60,801 nucleotides of DNA, from assembly GCA_903970475.1 (NCBI GenBank), contig CAJCIQ010000067.1, positions 1 to 60,801 on the forward strand, written 5' to 3'. The DNA comes from Beijerinckiaceae bacterium (GTDB lineage: Bacteria; Bacteroidota; Bacteroidia; Chitinophagales; Chitinophagaceae). Positions 55,850 through 60,801 of this stretch are shown here, piece after piece. Each line of letters opens with the position of its first letter. Positions within the stretch are counted from its first letter, which is position 1. A model generated the notes under the pieces. It made no database searches and was not told where the DNA came from. It worked only from the letters and a program-made list of their open reading frames with translations. Position numbers and translations under genes: made by a program.

Positions 55850-55959
55850 TTTGTAGAAGTTTGTATAAATTTTGGCGAATTGTGCATTTCTTCCCCATAG
55901 GAATATTTGACAGTATGCCCCAATTTATTTAATTTTTTCGCCTCTATTTTGTTACCATC

Positions 55960-56232
55960 ATGGCAAATAAAGCAACCTCTACCGACAAGGAACTTATCCA
56001 TGCCTGTAAGCAAGGAGACATCATCGCATATGCTGAAATCATGCGCAGACATCAGGGTATGGTGAATGAAGAAGCAATCTTGTTTTCTCCGGACAAGGAG
56101 GAACAGGCTACTTTGGTCATCAGAACGTTTATCCATTTCTGGAATAATAGAGGTCAAATTCGTCCGGGCATTTCCTTAAAAGATTATTTCTGCAAAGCCA
56201 TCCATGAAATTGCGGAACTTCAAAATGCCTGA
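55960..56232 (+). CDS. orphan ECF sigma region-2-like protein, 90 aa
   Basis: The sequence follows region 2 of Bacteroidota ECF sigma factors: DKELIHACKQGDIIAYAEIM matches the first helices, and EEQATLVIRTFIHFWNNRGQI with SLKDYFCKAIHEIAELQ matches the core and -10 recognition helices. The chain ends there. No region 4 is found before the next gene, which starts 51 bp later, and no decayed remnant can be seen in any frame. The protein may be a truncated gene, or a standalone sigma-2 domain that binds core polymerase or an anti-sigma factor. Confidence in the fold is moderate, in the function low. Confidence 0.6.
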   Translation: MANKATSTDKELIHACKQGDIIAYAEIMRRHQGMVNEEAILFSPDKEEQATLVIRTFIHFWNNRGQIRPGISLKDYFCKAIHEIAELQNA

Positions 56233-56283
56233 TTGGGTATCTGTTAGTTATTCATAACTTTAACCCATTCAGACACAACACAT

Positions 56284-56940
56284 ATGAAGACCGCGCTCCT
56301 GATTGGTGCTACTGGCCTTACGGGTACCCACTTACTAAATTTATTACTGACCGACCTGAGATTCGAAGAGGTGATCATCTTCGTGCGCAGAAGCACGGGT
56401 ATCTCACATCCTAAATTACAGGAACACGTCATTGACTTCGATCATCCTGAAACCTGGTCCCACCTGGTAAAAGGAGATGTACTGTTTTCTGCCCTGGGCA
56501 CGACAATTAAAATAGCTAAAAACAAGGATGCCCAATATAAAGTAGACTTCACCTACCAGTACGAATTCGCCAAAGCTGCGCTACAAAACGAGGTTCCAGT
56601 TTATGTACTCATCAGTGTCTCCGGAGCCAATGCAAAATCCTTATTCTTTTACCTGCGCATGAAAGGGGAATTGGAAGACGCCATCAGGCAACTTTCTTTT
56701 CCCAGGATCAGGATCATTGAGCCCGGCCCTATAGCCGGTGAGAGACCCGTCGTACGCCCCTTGGAACAACTCAGCTTCCGGGTTATCCGCTTCCTCAATA
56801 AGCTGGGTATGGGTGATCAATACCAACCCATTGAAGCCGATATGCTGGCCAGGGCCATGCGCAATGCCGCTCTGAGGCCTGAACCCGGATTAGAGGTGTT
56901 CCGCCTGGACGAGGTCTTCGAATTGGCCGAACAGGCATAA
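56284..56940 (+). CDS. NAD(P)-binding Rossmann protein, atypical SDR (HTATIP2-like)
   Basis: A 218-residue protein with the nucleotide-binding LLIGATGLTGTHLLNLLL, then IIFVRRSTG, DVLFSALGTTIKIAK and YVLISVSGANAKSLFFYLRMKGELE, which includes a Ser and a YxxxK-like segment. This order matches atypical short-chain dehydrogenases of the oxidoreductase HTATIP2/CC3 group. The substrate is unknown. An ordinary SDR follows 65 bp later. Confidence 0.85.
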   Translation: MKTALLIGATGLTGTHLLNLLLTDLRFEEVIIFVRRSTGISHPKLQEHVIDFDHPETWSHLVKGDVLFSALGTTIKIAKNKDAQYKVDFTYQYEFAKAALQNEVPVYVLISVSGANAKSLFFYLRMKGELEDAIRQLSFPRIRIIEPGPIAGERPVVRPLEQLSFRVIRFLNKLGMGDQYQPIEADMLARAMRNAALRPEPGLEVFRLDEVFELAEQA

Positions 56941-57005
56941 TTTCCCACCGTTTTGTCTCCCGGTACTTTCCATAATCTGGGGTAATTTCATTGAAAATTT
57001 CCTAT

Positions 57006-57800
57006 ATGAACACTCAATTGAAGGGAAAGAAGGCATTGGTGACAGGATCCACTGCAGGAATCGGATTTGCTGTCGCCAAACAATTACTCCAGGAAGGGGC
57101 ACATGTCTACATTAATGGCAGAACTACCCAAAGGGTAGACCAGACCCTGGTGAAATTAAGGGAACTGTTGCCTGGCGCCCGGGTAGAAGGCGTCGCAGCT
57201 GACTTCTCCGTTGTTTCCGAGGTGAATAACCTGTTGGCCAGGATCCCGGAAGTAGACATTCTGGTCAATAACGTGGGCATTTTTGAACCCAAAGAATTCA
57301 CGGATATCCCCGATGAGGATTGGCTGAACATGTTTGAAGTGAACGTGTTGAGCGGTGTAAGACTTTCCAGGCATTACTTACCTCGTATGTTGAGCGCCGG
57401 ATGGGGTAGGATCGTGTTTATGTCCAGTGAATCAGCTATCAATATTCCCAAAGAAATGATCCACTATGGCATGACAAAAACCGCTATGCTGGCACTTAGT
57501 AGTGGACTGGCGGTGCTCACAAAGGGAACTGCGGTGACGGTCAATGCTGTCCTGCCTGGCCCCACTGCTTCAGAAGGAGTCGATACCTTCATGACCAATC
57601 TCGCTAAGGCAGAGCACCTTAGCATGTCTGAAATGGAGGAGCGCTTTTTTGAGGTAGCCAGGCCAACTTCTTTGATTCAGCGTTTCGCTACTCCGGATGA
57701 GGTCGCCAACCTCGTAACGTTCGTTTGTAGCCCGCTCTCATCTGCTACCAACGGGGCCTCCCTGCGTGTTGATGGTGGTGTCGTTAGGAGCATTGTTTAA
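57006..57800 (+). CDS. SDR-family oxidoreductase
   Basis: The ATG at 57006 (MNTQLKGKKALVTG) is chosen over a TTG at 56991. The 264-residue classical SDR has the cofactor motif TGSTAGIGFAVAKQLL, NGRTTQRV (Arg favours NADPH), NNVG at about residues 88-91, the catalytic Ser in MSSESA, Tyr and Lys in YGMTKTA, and the end LRVDGG. Its substrate cannot be told. It is the last ordinary gene before the small RNA region. Confidence 0.92.
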   Translation: MNTQLKGKKALVTGSTAGIGFAVAKQLLQEGAHVYINGRTTQRVDQTLVKLRELLPGARVEGVAADFSVVSEVNNLLARIPEVDILVNNVGIFEPKEFTDIPDEDWLNMFEVNVLSGVRLSRHYLPRMLSAGWGRIVFMSSESAINIPKEMIHYGMTKTAMLALSSGLAVLTKGTAVTVNAVLPGPTASEGVDTFMTNLAKAEHLSMSEMEERFFEVARPTSLIQRFATPDEVANLVTFVCSPLSSATNGASLRVDGGVVRSIV

Positions 57801-57840
57801 TGCACTGAAAATCAGTTCGGATAGCATATCATCAGAACCA

Positions 57841-57976
57841 TTAACCAGCAATTAGGAACACATTAGCCTCCCGATAACATTAGCATATAGATCACTGTAT
57901 TAACTTTGTTATCACAACGATTAGGTGTTATTCATAGGTTAGCAACCGGCCTGCTTTTCCAAGCGGGCCTTTCTTT
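57841..57976 (+). ncRNA. candidate small RNA gene, copy 1 of a tandem pair
   Basis: First copy of a 136-bp unit. It has an exact -7 box TAACTTTG (57901-57908), so the RNA would begin near 57915. A 42-nt block (57912-57953) is identical to copy 2. A small hairpin GGTT/AACC (57937-57947) and an intrinsic terminator follow: GGCCTGCTT (57948-57956) / AAGCGGGCC (57961-57969), then TTTCTTTT. The predicted RNA is about 60 nt. No reading frame of note is present. Confidence 0.6.
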
Positions 57977-58069
57977 TGCACCTACCTGAAAGTCAGTATT
58001 CGCTCAGCTTTCAAAAGAACTACATTCTCACAAGTGTCTTTACTACAACTAAAATTATACTTCGGGTGG

Positions 58070-58205
58070 TTAACCAACAATTAGGAACACATTAGCCTTC
58101 CGATAACACCAGAATATAGTTCACTGTTGTAACTTTGTTCTCACAACGATTAGGTGTTATTCATAGGTTAGCAACCGGCCTGTTTGTCTAAACGGGCCTT
58201 TCTTT
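58070..58205 (+). ncRNA. candidate small RNA gene, copy 2 of a tandem pair
   Basis: Second copy, 229 bp downstream of the first, same length, about 90% identical without gaps. The -7 box TAACTTTG (58130-58137) and the 42-nt core are unchanged. The terminator stem GGCCTGTTT (58177-58185) / AAACGGGCC (58190-58198) differs from copy 1 by C to T on one arm and G to A on the other. This keeps the pairing (compensatory change). The sequence between the copies (57977-58069) is unrelated and has no gene. Confidence 0.6.
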
Positions 58206-58235
58206 AGAGAGACATTTCATCAATATATTCACCTT

Positions 58236-58320
58236 CTCTTCGAAACGAAGAGGATCTTTATTCTGGAAAGACCACTTATAAAAAATATCCCCCTCTTGCA
58301 GTTGAGGGGGTATTTTTTTA
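58236..58320 (+). terminator. hairpin and intrinsic terminator after the tandem RNA copies
   Basis: A 7-bp hairpin CTCTTCG/CGAAGAG (58236-58252) is followed by a stem CCCCCTC / GAGGGGG (about 58292-58313) that ends in TATTTTTTT. It would stop readthrough from copy 2, or end a third short transcript. The remaining bases up to 58388 show nothing else. Confidence 0.55.
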
Positions 58321-58388
58321 TATATACCTTTCGATATATTTGCCCGACTTCCGTCATTGATGGCTAGTCCAATCATAACCAACCGCTT

Positions 58389-58625
58389 ATGCACTCCACC
58401 AAGGGATGCTTATTCTTCATCTTTATATCAATACTGAGTATCAAAGGTTTGGCACAGGATCCTGAGAATCGGGTATTCCTAGACTCCGCTGATTATTCGT
58501 ATTCCTTTTATACGACTAATAATCAACCAAAAATCAGACAGGGAACGGATTATACATGGTATAAATCCGGCATGATACTACAAACCCGAGAGGGATACAG
58601 CGGGAAGTTACTTCAGTTGCTATAG
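58389..58625 (+). CDS. small secreted protein, probably truncated at the 3' end
   Basis: A 78-residue frame with a signal peptide (MHSTKGCLFFIFISILSIKG, cleavage near LAQD). The rest (SADYSYSFYTTNNQPKIR, TWYKSGMILQTREGYSGKLL) resembles the first part of MORN-like YwqK-type repeat proteins, in which such a Trp-Tyr-Lys and Gly-Tyr-Ser-Gly-Lys-Leu-Leu block begins each repeat. It stops right after the first block, so the gene is probably cut. The assignment is a weak likeness. Confidence 0.4.
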   Translation: MHSTKGCLFFIFISILSIKGLAQDPENRVFLDSADYSYSFYTTNNQPKIRQGTDYTWYKSGMILQTREGYSGKLLQLL

Positions 58626-58750
58626 CGCCATCTAATACATTTGTAATTCATGATTGGTATGATGGCCCCGATATTGAGAAAGCTCATAATGAATAATAAA
58701 ATCAATTATATTTGGACCTCTCGAAAAGAAATGTAAATATTGATTTAAAT

Positions 58751-59125
58751 ATGGCTATCGACTCTAAGAAAATTGGATACTACTTAATGCCCCCGTTTGT
58801 ATTAATATTTGTAATTGCAGTGATTTTTGGGATGAACTCGGAACATAAGAAAAATATGAAAAATTGGACTTTATTTAATTCGAGTGATATTCATGGCACG
58901 ATAGTGGAAATGTCAACTTCTAAATCGGGGACGGGATTCACCGTTTCAACGCGCCCCGAGAGGTTCGTTTTTTGGCCTAAGTTATATGGAGCGGGTGATG
59001 TAAGGGATTTCGAATTATTTGTCAGAGAAGGAGATAGTTTGTCAAAAGAAAAGTATGCTGGTACCATATATATGTTTAGAAATAATCAACGCTATTCATA
59101 TACATTCATAAGCCCAAAAGATTAA
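58751..59125 (+). CDS. hypothetical single-pass membrane protein in AT-rich DNA
   Basis: The ATG at 58751 (MAIDSKKIGYYLMPPFVLIF) puts a membrane helix at residues about 10-30, followed by a soluble domain of about 90 residues (IHGTIVEMSTSKSGTGF, PERFVFWPKLYGAGD, TIYMFRNNQRYSYTFI). The base composition is clearly more AT-rich than the flanking genes, and neighbours are broken, so recent transfer is possible. No family is recognised; small membrane proteins of this kind are sometimes immunity proteins, but nothing here shows it. Confidence 0.55.
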   Translation: MAIDSKKIGYYLMPPFVLIFVIAVIFGMNSEHKKNMKNWTLFNSSDIHGTIVEMSTSKSGTGFTVSTRPERFVFWPKLYGAGDVRDFELFVREGDSLSKEKYAGTIYMFRNNQRYSYTFISPKD

Positions 59126-59199
59126 AACAGCGAAAAAAGCATTCCTTAAATTTTAATCTCATTTTTTAGTTGACGTTTAATGCAAGCCTCGGAATAAAA

Positions 59200-59457
59200 G
59201 TGACCTTGAAATTTAAACCCAAACTCAAATCATTTACCCTAACGGAGGTCCTGGTGGTGCTAATCATCATCGGGATTTTGGTGTTATTAGCGTTGCCGAG
59301 TTTGATGCCTTTGATCTCAAAGGCCAAGAGCACCGAGGCCAAACTCCAGCTGGAGCACGTCTACACCCTCGAAAGAGCCTACTTCTTTGAGAACAGCCAG
59401 TACAGTAAGGCTGCTTATCGGACTGGTGGCGCTCTTCTGGGGGTTGATCATTTATAG
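59200..59457 (+). CDS. type II / type IV pseudopilin-like protein, truncated
   Basis: The N-terminus is a prepilin: a basic leader, cleavage site KS/FTLTEV, then a hydrophobic stem (VLVVLIIIGILVLLALPSLM) and a helix KAKSTEAKLQLEHVYTLERA. Only non-ATG starts exist (TTG 59170, GTG 59200); GTG gives a leader of ten residues. Family members continue for 50 or more residues after YFFENSQYS, but here the chain runs into an odd tail and stops. This tail is the next gene read in another frame. A deletion that joined the two genes is likely. Confidence 0.6.
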   Translation: MTLKFKPKLKSFTLTEVLVVLIIIGILVLLALPSLMPLISKAKSTEAKLQLEHVYTLERAYFFENSQYSKAAYRTGGALLGVDHL

Positions 59458-59896
59458 GGTGGTGGATGGTATGAGTGGCGGAAGCACGGCTCCCATCAAG
59501 ATTTCCCAGGAATCCATGATTCATCAGGAGTTGAAGGTTGATACCTTTTCCCTGATGGTTAATTATCCGGATCCCTTTTTGGATCAACAGGATTCCTTGA
59601 TGGATGAAGCGTTGGATCCTGAGCAGGGAAAAGCGAAGGGCTTGACTCAAACTCCGGGGCTGAGACCTGTGAATGTATCACCACCGGTCGTTTTCAATCC
59701 TGGGGACCTGAAGTACACAGGTTATATAGGCAATAGCAATACAAAGCAGAGGACTGGCATTGTGACTTATAAGGGGGCTGAATATATGGTGAGGATTAAT
59801 GATAAGGTCGATCTGTGGAAAGTGGTATCGATTGCCTCAAAGTCTTTAAAGGTGAAGGCCGATGGACAAAATTATACCATCAATATGGAAAATTAA
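59387..59896 (+). CDS. GspC/PilP-like bitopic membrane protein
   Basis: A 169-residue frame from a TTG start, 71 bp inside the pseudopilin gene. It has one N-terminal membrane helix (LLIGLVALFWGLIIYRVV), a Pro/Ser/Asp-rich periplasmic linker, and a C-terminal beta domain (LKYTGYIGNSN, GIVTYKGAEYMVRINDKVD, WKVVSIASKSLKV). This order matches GspC and PilP, which connect the inner-membrane platform of type II secretion or type IV pili to the secretin. The true start may have been lost in a deletion. Confidence 0.6.
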   Translation: MRTASTVRLLIGLVALFWGLIIYRVVDGMSGGSTAPIKISQESMIHQELKVDTFSLMVNYPDPFLDQQDSLMDEALDPEQGKAKGLTQTPGLRPVNVSPPVVFNPGDLKYTGYIGNSNTKQRTGIVTYKGAEYMVRINDKVDLWKVVSIASKSLKVKADGQNYTINMEN

Positions 59897-59913
59897 ATAT
59901 ATAAAACTCACGT

Positions 59914-60801
59914 ATGCAATCATCACCCATTCGTCAAGCACTCCTATTGGCAGGCGCCCTATTGTTGAATGCATCCCTTCATGCGCAAAACGCTGTAATG
60001 GGAACGTCAAACACCGGAAATTTTACCATTACAGGGACCAATACCGCCAATTTTTTCCAGACCAGCCCAACCACGTCCAGTTCAGGTACAACCCACTATT
60101 TCCTGAACAATGCTGGGGTTTACCGTTGGGGGCTAACCACCTTTAACGTGGAAAATGGCACCAATCAGGTAGGTTCGGACTTTTCCATTACCGGTTATGA
60201 CAATACCGGCGCTTATTTAGGCCAGTATATGCTGATGACCCGCTCTACGGGTTATACGGCCATAGGCAAGGAAAGTGCTACGGCACCGGCTGGATGGCTT
60301 CAGGTCAGAGCCCTGGCCAATGACCCTGTATCTACCTTGTTATTGGGCTTCCCAGTTGATCCTGGTACCATAAATGTGCCGCTTGGTGGCATTAGTGGGG
60401 GTTATAATATCGACTTTTACACTTACAGAGACGTTGATAACAATGAAATAGGTGCAAGGATCAGGGCAGAACGTTTAAACGCTTATGCTGCCAGCAATGC
60501 CCTTGTTCAGTCCATGGACCTGGCCTTTTCCACTTCTGATGGCGGAGGCCCTGCCGACCTTACCGAAAGAATGAGGATCAAATCTTCAGGATTCGTAGGT
60601 ATTGGGACCTCGAATCCCCAGGGTTCTCTCCAGGTTATGTCTCCTGGTGCGATCAGTCCGGATAGTCGCACTTTAATGTATCTTACCAATAATGCCAACG
60701 ACTATGGGCATACTACCCTCATGCTTACCGGTAGGTTGGAAGCTGGCAATGATGCCTGGACATTTGGTGACTCGGCTCGTACGGCAATTCTTTTTGCCAC
60801 C
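59914..60801 (+). CDS. secreted surface protein, incomplete at the right edge
   Basis: The frame is open from the ATG at 59914 to the end of the window (296 codons) and has no stop. It begins with a signal peptide (MQSSPIRQALLLAGALLLNA, cleavage near LHAQ). The mature part is rich in Gly, Asn, Thr and Ser with beta-strand patterns. The segment RMRIKSSGFVGIGTSNPQ is the block often found in Bacteroidota surface and tail-fibre-like proteins, where a C-terminal chaperone domain may follow. The 3' part lies outside the window. It is 17 bp from the GspC/PilP-like gene. Confidence 0.8.
   Translation, partial: MQSSPIRQALLLAGALLLNASLHAQNAVMGTSNTGNFTITGTNTANFFQTSPTTSSSGTTHYFLNNAGVYRWGLTTFNVENGTNQVGSDFSITGYDNTGAYLGQYMLMTRSTGYTAIGKESATAPAGWLQVRALANDPVSTLLLGFPVDPGTINVPLGGISGGYNIDFYTYRDVDNNEIGARIRAERLNAYAASNALVQSMDLAFSTSDGGGPADLTERMRIKSSGFVGIGTSNPQGSLQVMSPGAISPDSRTLMYLTNNANDYGHTTLMLTGRLEAGNDAWTFGDSARTAILFAT

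Noticed and set aside
58188..58394. 68-aa minus-strand ORF
   Set aside because: Its middle is the inverted repeat of the terminator at 58290-58313, and it also covers the end of RNA copy 2.
1..60801. tRNA, rRNA, prophage or insertion sequence
   Set aside because: No T-loop-like GGTTCGAATCC with acceptor stem, no rRNA segment, no transposase, integrase or phage structural gene was seen on either strand.

Overview
The window reads as chromosomal DNA of a Bacteroidota bacterium, most likely of the Chitinophagaceae type. The grounds are a short primary sigma factor (285 aa), promoters of the Bacteroidota form (TTTG, about 19 bp, TAnnTTTG), weak or absent Shine-Dalgarno sequences, many lipoproteins and secreted proteins ending their signals in AQ, a TPR sensor kinase of the HisKA_2 class, and a class I fructose-bisphosphate aldolase beside a class II one. 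The genus is inference.

Layout. 1-5.4 kb: a sigma-54 activator (5' end outside the window) with a TPR histidine kinase, then two tandem alpha/beta hydrolases on the other strand. 5.4-8.5 kb: a decayed secreted-protein gene, smpB, a frameshifted small gene, accD and GC-rich repeats. 8.5-13.7 kb: divergent class I and class II aldolases, then a candidate structured RNA and a ROK kinase / P-loop-like / mannose-6-phosphate isomerase fusion. 13.8-24.2 kb: a tight operon (CBS-domain cystathionine beta-synthase-like enzyme, 63-aa protein, cytosolic BtuF-like protein, kinase-fold protein), a CtpA protease, MurK-like kinase plus MurQ, two lipoproteins and a large helical protein.

24.3-44.2 kb is one branched-chain amino acid and ammonia-assimilation block, all on the + strand: leuA, leuC, a methyltransferase, leuD, a twin ABC ATPase, leuB, then an attenuator, ilvD, ilvB, ilvN, ilvC, ilvA, and gltB, gltD. 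Only the branched-chain aminotransferase is missing. Between leuB and ilvD lies a complete transcription attenuator: a promoter with exact consensus boxes, a 38-aa leader peptide of which 19 residues are Val, Ile or Leu, an antiterminator arm and an intrinsic terminator.

44.2-60.8 kb: a repeat-filled intergenic region, two hypothetical secreted proteins, a Prc-like protease, threonine aldolase, rpoD, trxB, folB, a TPR protein, a GH53 galactanase, a FUSC-type membrane protein, an orphan sigma-region-2-like protein, two oxidoreductases, and then a 136-bp tandem duplication that looks like two small RNA genes whose terminator stems differ by a compensatory change. The right end holds a rearranged stretch (truncated secreted protein, AT-rich membrane protein, truncated pseudopilin overlapping a GspC/PilP-like gene) and an incomplete surface-protein gene.

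The strongest candidates for new biology are the ilv attenuator at 31009-31226, the tandem small RNAs at 57841-58205, and the structured leader at 10847-10972. All calls come from reading the sequence; no database search or folding program was run.
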